Of a stretch of DNA of 52,058 nucleotides, positions 23,540-32,075 are shown one piece after another (within the stretch, counting starts at the first letter, position 1; the number at the start of each line of letters is the position of its first letter). This DNA is from Oscillospiraceae bacterium (GTDB lineage Bacteria; Bacillota; Clostridia; Oscillospirales; Oscillospiraceae): assembly GCA_017397565.1 (NCBI GenBank), contig JAFQIL010000014.1, positions 1 through 52,058 of the forward strand, written 5' to 3'. A model generated the notes under the pieces. The model was not told where the DNA came from. It saw nothing but the letters and a program-made list of their open reading frames with translations, and ran no database searches. The position numbers were made by a program, and so were the translations under genes.

Positions 23540-25636
23540 TTAGATTGCCCAAATCAGCTTCAGGACCAGACGCTTCCAAACCGGAAGGGCTGCGATAGTC
23601 TTTCTTTGCTGCTGCAAATAGATGCCCAATTGGGTCAGCTCTTCTTTTGTTACGGTGTGCTGACTGAATTTAGCCTTTTCCGCCAGCTCCAAAAGTGCCT
23701 CCGGCGGCTTTGTCTTCAACAGCCGTCCCAAAAGGGTGATCTCCCGCCAGCGCGCAAGGGTGCGTTGGTTGGGTGTGCCTGCGTGCTGTTTTTTCAGCCG
23801 TTTGCGCAAGCGAATGCGGTATTGCCCCCAAAGCGCCACAATTCCCGCGAGCAGAATTCCGAAACGGAGAAGCCATGTCCAAAGCCAGGAAAGATCCACC
23901 GACGGCGTTTCCTGCTGCTGCCCGGATGCTTGGGTGGAGGGCGCTGCAGTAGGACCGTTCACAGTTCCCGTAGTCGCGCCGCTGGGGAATGTGGAAGAAG
24001 GCACCTCTGTGCCGGATGCCGTAGATGGCGGAACTTCCGTGCTTGGCGGTGTGGTTTGCGTGCCGGGCTGTGTGGGCCGGGTGGTGGGAGTCGGTGTGGA
24101 AACGTCGGCAAAATCACCGGGGGTGGCCTCCATGACCTGCCAAAGATAGCCGCTTTCCGGCTCAGCATATTCTACCCATGCGTGGGCGTTGTTTTCCTTT
24201 ACGGTGAAAGTGCGGGCTCGCCGAAGCATCAGCGCGTAGCCGGTGACATACCGGGCCGGATACCCGGCTGCCCGGAGCAAAACAGCGGCAGCCGTGGCAA
24301 AATGGATACAGTAGCCGGTTTCCCCCTCTTGGAGGAACCAAATGGCAAAATCCTTGGTGCCTTTGGGGGCCGCTTCTGTCTGTATGCTGTATTCGGCAGA
24401 GCTTTTCACGAATTGGAGGATATCCTCCGGGGTTTTTAAATTGTTCTCCTGCAGAATTTTTTGGGCAGCCGCCCGGGTAGCATCCGGCAGCTCCAGATAG
24501 GGGGTAAGATCGGGTGTTTGGGCAGCATAGCTCTGTTCGCGCAAAAGGCCTACAGAAACCCGGTATTTGTTAAGACTTTCCTTGTTAGGCTGCTTTCCGT
24601 TCTCCAGCAGCAGATAGCGGCCGTTCCGGGCGTAGTAGGGAATAAAGATACCGTCATAAGGCTTTGCGGTGGTGATGGATACATAACCCGCAGCCGCCAG
24701 GTCCTCTTCCTCCGGCCAGAAGGCAGGATCCTCCGGTAACTCCGTTGCCAGCCATTGGGTGCCGTTATAGCTGTCAAAGGACTGGTAACGCAGATACAAA
24801 AAGCCGCTGGTTTCGGACCTGACCGTCATCACCGTCTGATTCATTCCCGTCGGAGAACCGGCAGAGGTAAGATCCATCCGGTTGTCGGCGGGCATTCCCA
24901 CAGTGGTCTGCGCACCGCTGCTGCCCGGTTGAGAGATCTGCCCGGCCAGTGCCTGCAGGGTGGGGAATTTGTCCCAGCAGCCCCCTTCCGGGACGGAAGC
25001 CATCAAAAACACAGGGAGCAAAATTGCCGGAATCAGGGCAAAGGCGGTGATCCGGTGACCGGCTTTTCCGTCAAGCCGACGCAGGGCTTGACTCAGGATC
25101 AATATCAGGGCAGCGCCCAGAATCAGCAGGAGACACCAGCTTTCCGGGACGGTATCCGTGACGATAAAACAGGGGTACAGAGGAAGCAGGGCAAGGATCA
25201 GGGGGAAAAACAGTCGTTCCCGGCGGCAGACCGTCCAGGTCAGGGCAATGGCCGGCAGGGCCCCTAAAAAGCACACTGCGGGAATTTGGGTGAAGGCCTG
25301 CTTTTCCACAGAGATATCCAGCGTGCCCCAGCCATAGGCGGCATCAAACACGGTGCTGAGCTGATAGGCAACGGCCTGTACGGAATGCCAAAGACCCTGC
25401 CAAAACAGGCTGCAGACCAAAAGCCCACCCATAAGGCTAAAAAGGAAGATGGCACCATACTTGGTGAGGAAGATCCAGCCGCAGAGGGCGCACAGGAGCA
25501 GGCAGTACAGCCCCAGCTCCGTCAAAGAAACCTCGTAAAGCTCAAAGGCAGTTACCAAGGCAGAAACCGCGCCAAAGCTGATGCAAAAGCTGCAGGTCCA
25601 GGCGGTCAGCCAGGTTTTAATTTTCATCCGGCTCAC
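23540..25636 (-). CDS. Membrane transglutaminase-like protein (TgpA/DUF3488-DUF4129 type)
   Basis: The product is 698 residues. The N-terminal ~230 residues have about six membrane segments, then an extracellular domain with the transglutaminase core: EGETGYCIHFATAAAVLL (Cys), NNAHAWVEYAEPESG (His) and MEATP. A Thr/Pro/Ser linker, another membrane segment (WLLRFGILLAGIVALWGQY) and a cytoplasmic DUF4129-like end follow. It overlaps the DUF58 gene by 20 bases and follows moxR, the standard moxR-DUF58-transglutaminase cluster. These clusters are thought to process or assemble extracellular proteins; the target is unknown. Confidence 0.88.
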   Translation of the reverse strand: MSRMKIKTWLTAWTCSFCISFGAVSALVTAFELYEVSLTELGLYCLLLCALCGWIFLTKYGAIFLFSLMGGLLVCSLFWQGLWHSVQAVAYQLSTVFDAAYGWGTLDISVEKQAFTQIPAVCFLGALPAIALTWTVCRRERLFFPLILALLPLYPCFIVTDTVPESWCLLLILGAALILILSQALRRLDGKAGHRITAFALIPAILLPVFLMASVPEGGCWDKFPTLQALAGQISQPGSSGAQTTVGMPADNRMDLTSAGSPTGMNQTVMTVRSETSGFLYLRYQSFDSYNGTQWLATELPEDPAFWPEEEDLAAAGYVSITTAKPYDGIFIPYYARNGRYLLLENGKQPNKESLNKYRVSVGLLREQSYAAQTPDLTPYLELPDATRAAAQKILQENNLKTPEDILQFVKSSAEYSIQTEAAPKGTKDFAIWFLQEGETGYCIHFATAAAVLLRAAGYPARYVTGYALMLRRARTFTVKENNAHAWVEYAEPESGYLWQVMEATPGDFADVSTPTPTTRPTQPGTQTTPPSTEVPPSTASGTEVPSSTFPSGATTGTVNGPTAAPSTQASGQQQETPSVDLSWLWTWLLRFGILLAGIVALWGQYRIRLRKRLKKQHAGTPNQRTLARWREITLLGRLLKTKPPEALLELAEKAKFSQHTVTKEELTQLGIYLQQQRKTIAALPVWKRLVLKLIWAI

Positions 25637-26522
25637 CTCCTATGGTGTACAGCCGGGGGCTGTAGAAGGAATCCGCCGGGGCATCCCCGGCAGCCGGGGG
25701 CGCGGCCAGCAGCTGATCCAGCACGGACATCAGAGCCTCCGGGGAATCGGCCTGCAGCTGCAGAATCTGCTTGCCGGAGGCTGCCCGGACACAGAACTGA
25801 AGATTCTGTTCCAGCAGACGGCTGCCCAGCCAAAGAAGTCTGCCCAGCTTCCGATCCATTTCCTCAGGTGTGCCGCCCAAGGTCAGGGCAAGGATCGCCT
25901 GAGAATTCAGAGGCTCCATAGCTTCCCGGATCACAAGCTTGCCGGCTTTGGCTGACAGCTTCCAATGGATCTGATTCAGGCTGTCGCCGGGGCGGTAAAG
26001 CCGGATCTCATGGTTTTCCGCCAAACCGCCGCCATACTTGGGACGCCAAGCCTGAGTGAGCCGACGCTCCAGCTCCGGGAAATCGGAAACAGGCAGGGCA
26101 GTGGGACGGACAAAAAGCCGATGCTCTTTTTTCGTCCGGGGCACGAAAAAGAACAGCCCCAGACAGTCGTAAATACGCACCCTGACAGGGCGGCACAGCA
26201 GCATACCGCAATGCTGGGTGGGAAGGGCAGTGCCCGGCGCTTTCCGTGCCTGCCCCACCTGCAAATGCCAGTGGGTCTGGGTGTTGCCCAAGGGGGCGTG
26301 GAATTCTCCGGAAACGGGAAAGTGTTCCCCTATGACGCAGTGACTGGGCAGGGTAAGCCGCAGCTTTGTGGTCAGCATCATGGGAAGGCTGACCATCAGC
26401 CCCAGCAGGGGCAGACACAAAACAGCCAGCAGAATTACCCAGGCATACCGCTGCTGGTAGGCAAAGAGAAATACGATGCACCCGGCCAAGGTCGCCAGGT
26501 ACAGCAGCCACCGGCGCAGCAT
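25617..26522 (-). CDS. DUF58 domain protein
   Basis: The product is 301 residues. Two membrane segments at the N-terminus (about 4-45) precede a beta domain and the DUF58 signature IRLYRPGDSLNQIHWKLSAK with VIREAMEP after it; a von Willebrand-like fold is usual for the C-terminal part. It is encoded between the MoxR ATPase and the transglutaminase. In such clusters the DUF58 protein is thought to link the ATPase to the membrane protein. The start overlaps no gene; moxR ends 2 bases upstream. Confidence 0.88.
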   Translation of the reverse strand: MLRRWLLYLATLAGCIVFLFAYQQRYAWVILLAVLCLPLLGLMVSLPMMLTTKLRLTLPSHCVIGEHFPVSGEFHAPLGNTQTHWHLQVGQARKAPGTALPTQHCGMLLCRPVRVRIYDCLGLFFFVPRTKKEHRLFVRPTALPVSDFPELERRLTQAWRPKYGGGLAENHEIRLYRPGDSLNQIHWKLSAKAGKLVIREAMEPLNSQAILALTLGGTPEEMDRKLGRLLWLGSRLLEQNLQFCVRAASGKQILQLQADSPEALMSVLDQLLAAPPAAGDAPADSFYSPRLYTIGGEPDEN

Positions 26523-26524
26523 AG

Positions 26525-27478
26525 TTAGCTGAGGCTGGGGGCAGGAATTGCCGCCAGAATGTCTTTTAAGATCTGCCGCACAGATTTGCCGCTTCCCGTG
26601 GCCTTGGGAGATACCTGCAGACGGTGGGAAACGGTCTGGGAAAATACGGCTTGCACATCCCGGGGGGTCACATAGTCCCGGCCCTGCAGACGGGCAGTAG
26701 CCTTGGCCAGGGCAACGATGGACAGTGTGGCCCGGGGGCTGGCACCCCGGAGAATATAGTCGTTGTGGCGGGTGGCGTCTACCAAAGCCACCGCATATTC
26801 TGCCACCTGCTCATGAAGGAAGGTGGCGGCTACCTGATCCTGCAGCTCGGCAAGGGTCTGGGCCGTAAGCACCGGGGTGAGGTTATCCATAGGATTGCCC
26901 TCCCGGCGGTTCAGCACCATGGAAAGCTCATCCTTGACCCGGGGATATCCCAGACTCAGCCGCAGGGCAAACCGGTCGATCTGACTGTCCGGCAGCAGCT
27001 GCGTGCCGGCGGCACCGGCAGGGTTCTGGGTGGCGATCACGGTAAAGGGGTGGGGGATCTTATGGCGAACACCATCCACCGTCACCTGACCCTCTTCCAT
27101 AGCCTCCAAAAGGGCAGACTGGGTGCGGGAGGTGGCCCGGTTCAATTCGTCCGCCAAAAACAGGTTGCACAGCACCGCACCGGGCTGGTAGGACAGCTTG
27201 CCGGTGGCGGGGTCGGGAATGCTGTAGCCGGTAATATCCGAGGGCAGCACATCCGGGGTGAACTGAACACGGTTGCAGGAAAGTCCCAATACCTTGGAAA
27301 AGGCCACCGCCATGGTAGTTTTGCCAACGCCGGGGATATCCTCCAGCAGAATGTGACCACGGGCCAAAATTGCCGTTAAGACCCACAGCAGCACCGGCTC
27401 TTTGCCGGAGATCACGGTGCTGACCTGGTGTAAGATCTGCCGGGCATATTGGTTCAGCTTGGTTTCCTGGTTAGACAT
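26525..27478 (-). CDS. MoxR-family AAA+ ATPase
   Basis: The product is 317 residues from ATG 27478, which follows GGAGGAAG (an in-frame upstream codon at 27505 has no good site). Walker A is DIPGVGKTTMA; LADELNRATSRTQSALLEAMEE holds Walker B and the MoxR-type segment; VIATQNPAG is sensor 1; RGASPRATLSI is the sensor 2 area. It is a chaperone-like ATPase acting with DUF58 and transglutaminase proteins. It follows azlD by 23 bases, so it may be expressed from the azlC promoter. Confidence 0.94.
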   Translation of the reverse strand: MSNQETKLNQYARQILHQVSTVISGKEPVLLWVLTAILARGHILLEDIPGVGKTTMAVAFSKVLGLSCNRVQFTPDVLPSDITGYSIPDPATGKLSYQPGAVLCNLFLADELNRATSRTQSALLEAMEEGQVTVDGVRHKIPHPFTVIATQNPAGAAGTQLLPDSQIDRFALRLSLGYPRVKDELSMVLNRREGNPMDNLTPVLTAQTLAELQDQVAATFLHEQVAEYAVALVDATRHNDYILRGASPRATLSIVALAKATARLQGRDYVTPRDVQAVFSQTVSHRLQVSPKATGSGKSVRQILKDILAAIPAPSLS

Positions 27479-27501
27479 GGGAACTTCCTCCTTCGTAAGT
27501 G

Positions 27502-27813
27502 TCAAAAACAGGTGAAAATCAGACTGGTAAGGTACACCGTGCTGCAGGCCGCCAAAGCCACCACCGTAAGCCCTTGCTTCAGGAAAGCAAGGATCAGGGC
27601 GACAACAAAACCGGCGGCCGCCGCCAAGGGCGCGTCCACGGCATAAAATATGGCAGGGACGGTCATGGCGGTGAGGACGGCATAGGGAATGTAGTACAAA
27701 AAGGAACGGATAAAGGTATTTTGAATCTTCTTGCGCACCAAAGCAAAGGGAACGGCTCGCAGAAGATAGGTAGTGCCTGCCATAATGGCCAGGCAGATCC
27801 AGTAGTAGGTCAT
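27502..27813 (-). CDS. azlD: AzlD-type branched-chain amino acid export subunit
   Basis: The product is 103 residues with three to four hydrophobic helices (MTYYWICLAIMAGTTYLLRA, SFLYYIPYAVLTAMTVPAIFY). AzlD proteins are the small partner of AzlC in the LIV-E export family, exporting leucine, isoleucine and valine or analogues. The ATG at 27813 overlaps the stop of azlC as ATGA and follows GGAGG, which shows coupling. It is placed between azlC and moxR on the same strand. Confidence 0.9.
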   Translation of the reverse strand: MTYYWICLAIMAGTTYLLRAVPFALVRKKIQNTFIRSFLYYIPYAVLTAMTVPAIFYAVDAPLAAAAGFVVALILAFLKQGLTVVALAACSTVYLTSLIFTCF

Positions 27814-28514
27814 GGCATATCCTCCTTTACCGGGAAGATCGCCGCGGCGACACCTGCTGCCAGAATGGCACATATGCTGACGGAAATGCCCCCGGGCAGC
27901 TCCTTTAGTCCGGGCAACCAAGAGCAAAGGCAGCTGCAGACGGCGGCGATCCCCACCGCCAACAGAACAGGCTTCTCCTGCTTGGCAACGGGAACCACAA
28001 TGGCAATGAACATTCCGTAAAGGGCAACGCTGAGGGCGTCCATCAGCATGGCAGGCAGGATACTGCCCAGCAGACTGCCGGAAAGCGTACCCAGAACCCA
28101 GCCGATCCAGGGAAGCACCGTAAGTCCTGCGAAAAACCGGGGCTTCACCACGGCTTCTCCGGCTGCTACGGCAAAGATCTCGTCGGTTATAAAAAATCCC
28201 AACAGCCACCTTAAGAGCCTTCCAAAGGCAGCGTCTGCCTTTTGGGACAGGGATACGGACATCATGCTGTAACGGAGATTGATGGTGACCTGACTCAGCA
28301 GCAGGGGGAAATACTGCCCCGGGGTCAGCATGGTTTGGATACCGGCAAACTGACCGGCAGAGGTGACCGTCACCAGGGAGATCACCACCGCCTGCCACCA
28401 GGTAAAACCGTAGGACACCGCGAGGATTCCAAAGGATAAGGATACGGAGAAGTACCCTGCGCCAATGGGAAAGCCTGCCCGCAGCCCTCGAAAAAAGTCC
28501 TTGTTGGTTGACAT
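27810..28514 (-). CDS. azlC: AzlC-type branched-chain amino acid exporter
   Basis: The product is 234 residues with about six membrane segments. The AzlC features FPIGAGYFSVSLSFGILAVSYG and TSAGQFAGIQTML, LRYSMMSVSLSQ and FFITDEIFAVA are present. It forms a two-part exporter with AzlD. It is the first gene of a probable five-gene minus-strand operon (azlC-azlD-moxR-DUF58-transglutaminase) from a strong promoter at 28547. The ribosome binding site is weak (GAGG at a long distance). Confidence 0.92.
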   Translation of the reverse strand: MSTNKDFFRGLRAGFPIGAGYFSVSLSFGILAVSYGFTWWQAVVISLVTVTSAGQFAGIQTMLTPGQYFPLLLSQVTINLRYSMMSVSLSQKADAAFGRLLRWLLGFFITDEIFAVAAGEAVVKPRFFAGLTVLPWIGWVLGTLSGSLLGSILPAMLMDALSVALYGMFIAIVVPVAKQEKPVLLAVGIAAVCSCLCSWLPGLKELPGGISVSICAILAAGVAAAIFPVKEDMP

Positions 28515-28546
28515 AACATTTATCGCCTCGGGAAATTTGTGGAAGT

Positions 28547-28575
28547 ATTATACCAAATCCGGAAAGATTCGTCAA
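28547..28575 (-). promoter_or_regulatory. Promoter of the azlC operon
   Basis: On the minus strand TTGACG and TATAAT are separated by 17 bases, with a TG one base upstream of the -10. Confidence 0.85.
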
Positions 28576-28590
28576 TCCTCCCGGAAACGA

Positions 28591-28622
28591 TAAAAGCCAG
28601 CCTGAAAAACCAGGCTGGCTTT
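28591..28622 (-). terminator. Terminator of the ParB/Noc-like gene
   Basis: AAAGCCAGCCTG pairs with CAGGCTGGCTTT; the T-rich run lies on the minus strand. The same stem is found at 45129. A family 1 repeat separates it from the stop codon. Confidence 0.8.
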
Positions 28623-28636
28623 CAAAGATAACTTAC

Positions 28637-28806
28637 ATTTCTCGCGCTGACGCACGAATTGTTAATGGATAATTGATAATTGACAATTGTGGTATTTCCT
28701 TCGGAAATGATTAAAAATGTCGCCGAAGGCGACTCCTTCATTATCCATTATACATTTTCCATTATCCATTGGCAGGTAAAACCTGCTCGATAAGCGGAAA
28801 TTGGCA
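28637..28806 (+). repeat. Dispersed repeat family 1, copy D
   Basis: It has the CGCGCTGACGCACG left hairpin, the CAATTGTGGTATTTCC core, TTTCCTTCGGAAA and GTCGCCGAAGGCGAC hairpins, ATTATCCATT arms, a GCAGGT-AAA-ACCTGC hairpin and the GATAAGCGGAAATTGG end. It is placed between the parB-like stop codon and its terminator. Confidence 0.85.
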
Positions 28807-28810
28807 GGCG

Positions 28811-29599
28811 CTACCGTTCCTTGGGGATGGTGATGGTCAGAATGATCTGACTGTCGGTTTCTTTCCGTTCGGAAACCGCGGAAATGCCGGACAGCTGGAT
28901 CCGGGTCAGGGTTTGGTGCAGGTTATTGAGAAACGAACTTACATTGACCCGGTTTTCCCGGGCTTTTTCCGGGGACAGCAATTCTTCCACATATCGTTCC
29001 GTCCGGGCAACGCTCATGCTCTGCCGTACAATGACGGCAATGGCCTGCAGCTTTTGTGGCTCTGTGGGAATCTTTAGCAGCGCCCGGGCATGGCGCTCCG
29101 TCAACCCCCCTTCCCGCAAAGCTTCCATGACCTCCTTACTGTGGCGCAGCAGCCGCAGCTTGTTGGCAATAGCGCTTTGGCTTTTTCCCAAGGCACGGGC
29201 CGCCTGCTCCTGACTCATATTGCTGCTTTGCATCAGACAGGCGATGCCTTCGGCTTCCTCGATAAAATCCAGATCCTGCCGCTGCAAGTTCTCGATCATG
29301 GCGGCAACGGTGGATTCCTTTTCATCCATTCGCATGACGATACAGGGAACGTCCGTCAAGCCTGCCAGTTGAGCAGCCCGGAGCCGCCGCTCTCCGGCAA
29401 TCAGCTCGTAAGCCCCCTCCACCCGCCGGACAGACAGAGGCTGTAAAATCCCGTGGACGCTTATGGACTGGGCCAATTCCTCCAATGCCTCCGGCTGAAA
29501 GACCTTTCTCGGCTGGGCTGGATTGGGCTTGATAGACCGAATCGGGACAAACACCACCCTTCCGGTATCCATATAGGTCTTTAGCTTTTGGCATTGCAT
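28811..29599 (-). CDS. ParB/Spo0J-family DNA-binding protein, probably Noc-like
   Basis: The product is 262 residues. The ParB N-domain has PNPAQPRKVF and the CTP-binding/arginine patch GERRLRAAQ; the helix-turn-helix is MSQEQAARALGKSQSAIANKLRLL, followed by HARALLKI. ParB proteins load at short palindromes and spread as CTP-gated clamps; Noc is the paralog that stops division over the nucleoid. No parA lies beside it, and CCCGGG palindromes just upstream resemble the known Noc site rather than parS, so Noc is favoured. The ATG at 29599 follows AAGGAGGAAG. Confidence 0.85.
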   Translation of the reverse strand: MQCQKLKTYMDTGRVVFVPIRSIKPNPAQPRKVFQPEALEELAQSISVHGILQPLSVRRVEGAYELIAGERRLRAAQLAGLTDVPCIVMRMDEKESTVAAMIENLQRQDLDFIEEAEGIACLMQSSNMSQEQAARALGKSQSAIANKLRLLRHSKEVMEALREGGLTERHARALLKIPTEPQKLQAIAVIVRQSMSVARTERYVEELLSPEKARENRVNVSSFLNNLHQTLTRIQLSGISAVSERKETDSQIILTITIPKER

Positions 29600-29633
29600 A
29601 GCCCTTCCTCCTTATGTACAGTAAGTGATATTC

Positions 29634-29730
29634 ATTGTACTTTCCGGGAAATGGGAAACCCCACGAAAAGCGCCCCAAGATAGAAAAGTTTTCCGGGAAA
29701 ATTCCCGGGAATACTTTCTATTTTGGGGCG
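29634..29730. promoter_or_regulatory. CCGGG palindromes upstream of the ParB/Noc-like gene
   Basis: TTTCCGGGAAA (29641-29651) lies next to the minus-strand -10 box TACAAT (29634-29639). A 60-bp imperfect palindrome, 24 of 30 positions matched, spans 29671-29730 and contains TTTTCCGGGAAAA and TTCCCGGGAA. The core resembles the Bacillus Noc site TATTTCCCGGGAAATA. It may be bound by the adjacent ParB-like protein. Confidence 0.65.
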
Positions 29731-29734
29731 TGTG

Positions 29735-29743
29735 TGCTATAAT
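29735..29743 (+). promoter_or_regulatory. Extended -10 promoter of the MATE operon
   Basis: TG-C-TATAAT lies 32 bases before the GTG start; no good -35 is seen, as usual for extended -10 promoters. It abuts the palindrome above. Confidence 0.55.
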
Positions 29744-29775
29744 CTAGGTGATTTTACAGAAAGAAGGAATATGCC

Positions 29776-31170
29776 GTGGGTAAAAACACAAGCCAGCAGG
29801 AAGCCCGCCGTGCTATGATGTTAAACCAGTCTATCCCCAAAGTGATCATCAAAATGTCCATCCCCACCATTGTGGCTTTTTTGATCAACTCTATCTATTC
29901 TTTGGCAGATACCTTTTTTGTCAGCTCTTTGGGCACCAACGCCACCGCAGCGGTGAGTGTCAATGCGTCTTTGGATCAGCTGATCATGATGTGCGGCTCT
30001 TTGCTTGCCTTGGGCGCCAACAGCTACATCGCCCGACTCATGGGTCAGGGCAATGACAAAAAAGCCAGTCAGGTGCTGTCCACCTCCTTTTTTACCGCCT
30101 TTGCCATCGGCCTGCTGCTGACTGTCATAGGCTGCACCTTCATGACACCTATGGTGCGGCTTTTGGGCGCGACCCCCACCTGTGAGGAGCATTCCATCGA
30201 CTATGCCACCTATGTGCTGCTGGCTGCCCCCTTTATGGCCACCAGCTTTGTTATGAACCAGTGCCTGCGTTCGGAAGGCAGCGCCCTGCTTAGCATGATC
30301 GGTATGGGCTTTGGCGGCATCTTAAACTGCGTATTGGATCCCATCTTTATTTTTGCGCTGGATATGGGCGTTGCCGGCGCATCTCTGGCAACGGCAATTT
30401 CCAAGGTAGTCAGCTTTGTGATCCTGCTTTTCCCCTATATCACCCGCCGGAGTATGCTGCACCTTTCCGTAAAGAACATCCGCTACAGCTGGGACATCAT
30501 TTCCAATGTGGTCAGTGTGGGCTCGTCTTCCATGTTCCGCAGCGGATTGGCGGTGGTTTCTGCCATCTTGCTGAATAAATTGGCAGGCGACATCTCCGAC
30601 TCTGTGCTGGCGGGCGTCGGTGTTTGCACCAAGATTATGATGTTCCCCTTCAGCATTATCCTTGGCTTCGGCAGCGGCTTCCAGCCGGTGGCAGGCTTTA
30701 ACTGGGGCGCAAAACGCTATGACCGGGTCCGCAGCTGCTTCCGATTCTCCGCATGGACAGCGCTGATCGGTGCGCTTGTCATGGCGGCAGTCCTGATTCT
30801 CGGTGCGGACTGGATGATTTTGAAATTTGCCGGGGACGATCCCGAAATGCGGGAAATCGGCAAGATAAGCATTTGGCTGCAGTCTGTTGCCCTGCCCATC
30901 CACGCCTGGGTGGCGGTGGTGAATATGCTCTGCACCGGTCTTGGCAATGCCAAGGGCGCATTCCTGCTGGCAACCGCCCGGCAGGGCACCTGCTTCATTC
31001 CCATTTTGTATCCACTCGCCATCATGTTTGCCGAATACGGCATCGCCTCCGTTCAGGCGGTGGCGGATGTGCTGACCTTGATCCCGGCCATTCCGTTGGC
31101 CATCTATATGAGCAAAAAAATCCGTAAAGCCTATGAACAACAGGAGGAAACACTATGCGTACATCCTTAG
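29776..31170 (+). CDS. MATE-family multidrug/solute efflux protein
   Basis: The product is 464 residues with about twelve membrane segments. The MATE pattern is clear: SIPTIVAFLINSIYSLADTFFVSSLG near the start, SLLALGANSYIARLMGQG, and the second half-repeat GFGSGFQPVAGFNWGAKRYDRV. MATE proteins export drugs or metabolites using a sodium or proton gradient. The start is GTG 29776 after AAGAAGG. It overlaps the following TIM-barrel gene by 16 bases, so it may handle a compound linked to that pathway; the substrate cannot be read. Confidence 0.92.
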   Translation: MGKNTSQQEARRAMMLNQSIPKVIIKMSIPTIVAFLINSIYSLADTFFVSSLGTNATAAVSVNASLDQLIMMCGSLLALGANSYIARLMGQGNDKKASQVLSTSFFTAFAIGLLLTVIGCTFMTPMVRLLGATPTCEEHSIDYATYVLLAAPFMATSFVMNQCLRSEGSALLSMIGMGFGGILNCVLDPIFIFALDMGVAGASLATAISKVVSFVILLFPYITRRSMLHLSVKNIRYSWDIISNVVSVGSSSMFRSGLAVVSAILLNKLAGDISDSVLAGVGVCTKIMMFPFSIILGFGSGFQPVAGFNWGAKRYDRVRSCFRFSAWTALIGALVMAAVLILGADWMILKFAGDDPEMREIGKISIWLQSVALPIHAWVAVVNMLCTGLGNAKGAFLLATARQGTCFIPILYPLAIMFAEYGIASVQAVADVLTLIPAIPLAIYMSKKIRKAYEQQEETLCVHP

Positions 31171-32015
31171 ATTTTCAAGCTATTATCAAAAATCGGAAAC
31201 CGGAGGAAGCCGTAAAGCTGATCAAAAATGCCGGCTTCGATGCTATTGATTTCAGCTTCCTGGAACCGCCCTATTATGAAGAAACCGGCTTTGGTGAGGA
31301 ATGGTACCGTGATCTGCGGCAAATTGCAGAGGATAATGGCATCGTCTTTAACCAGGCCCACGCCCCCTTCGGCACAAGCTTCAAAGACCCAGCCAAAACC
31401 GAGCAGCGGTTTTGGGAGGTGGTTCGCTCCATGAAGCACGCCGCCATTTTGGGGATTCCGGTGACGGTGGTGCATCCTATGCAGCACCTGTGCTACTATG
31501 ACGAAGGCGCACCGGAGCAGCTTTTTGAAATCAACATGGATTTTTATCAGCGACTGATCCCTTACTGTGAGATGTACGGCATCAAGGTGGCTGTGGAAAA
31601 TATGTGGCAGGTCAATTCCCAGAAGCGCATCGACCACTCCTCCTGCTCCACCCCGGCGGAAATGATTCGCTATCATGACACTATGAACAGCCCATGGGTC
31701 ACCTGCTGTTTGGATCTTGGTCATGCTGCCTTGGTGGAGGATACTCCAGCCTTTATCCGGGCCTTGGGCGCAGAGCGGCTGGGATGCCTTCATGTTCACG
31801 ATGTGGACGGTGTCCACGATAACCATATGCCTCCCTATACCGGCATCGGCAAATGGGAGGAGATCGCCCAGGCACTGAAGGACATCGGCTACCGGGGGGA
31901 TATTACCTTTGAGACCCCGTATTGGTTCCGGAATATGCCTATGTCCCTCCACGGACAGGCTTTGAAGCTTTTGGCTGACATCGGCAAGCACCTGGCGCAG
32001 CAAATTACGAAATAA
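31155..32015 (+). CDS. Sugar phosphate isomerase/epimerase family (TIM barrel)
   Basis: The product is 286 residues. The xylose-isomerase-like / AP-endonuclease-2 barrel shows IKNAGFDAIDFSFLEPP, VTVVHPMQ, KVAVENMWQ, VTCCLDLGHAAL, CLHVHDVDGVHDNHMPP and the last Glu in DITFETPYW. The His, Glu and Asp residues are typical metal ligands. Such enzymes isomerise or epimerise keto-sugars or cyclitols. The ATG at 31155 has GGAGGAAA inside the end of the MATE gene. It is part of the MATE-TIM-PHP-LarA operon. Confidence 0.87.
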   Translation: MRTSLDFQAIIKNRKPEEAVKLIKNAGFDAIDFSFLEPPYYEETGFGEEWYRDLRQIAEDNGIVFNQAHAPFGTSFKDPAKTEQRFWEVVRSMKHAAILGIPVTVVHPMQHLCYYDEGAPEQLFEINMDFYQRLIPYCEMYGIKVAVENMWQVNSQKRIDHSSCSTPAEMIRYHDTMNSPWVTCCLDLGHAALVEDTPAFIRALGAERLGCLHVHDVDGVHDNHMPPYTGIGKWEEIAQALKDIGYRGDITFETPYWFRNMPMSLHGQALKLLADIGKHLAQQITK

Positions 32016-32028
32016 CCCCTATGGTTAA

Positions 32029-32060
32029 TAACCAACTGCCCGAAAAATGGCAATTTATTG
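32029..32060 (+). repeat. Solo shared-end repeat between TIM-barrel and PHP genes
   Basis: AACTGCCCGAAAAATGGCAATTTATTGG is a single copy of the right end found on the composite repeats, without an interior, directly before the ribosome binding site of the next gene. Confidence 0.6.
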
Positions 32061-32075
32061 GAAAGGAAGTGCCTT

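Noticed and set aside
27502-28575. A single 357-residue protein
   Set aside because: It is azlD joined to an out-of-frame reading of azlC. Separate starts with good ribosome binding sites and known families explain the region.
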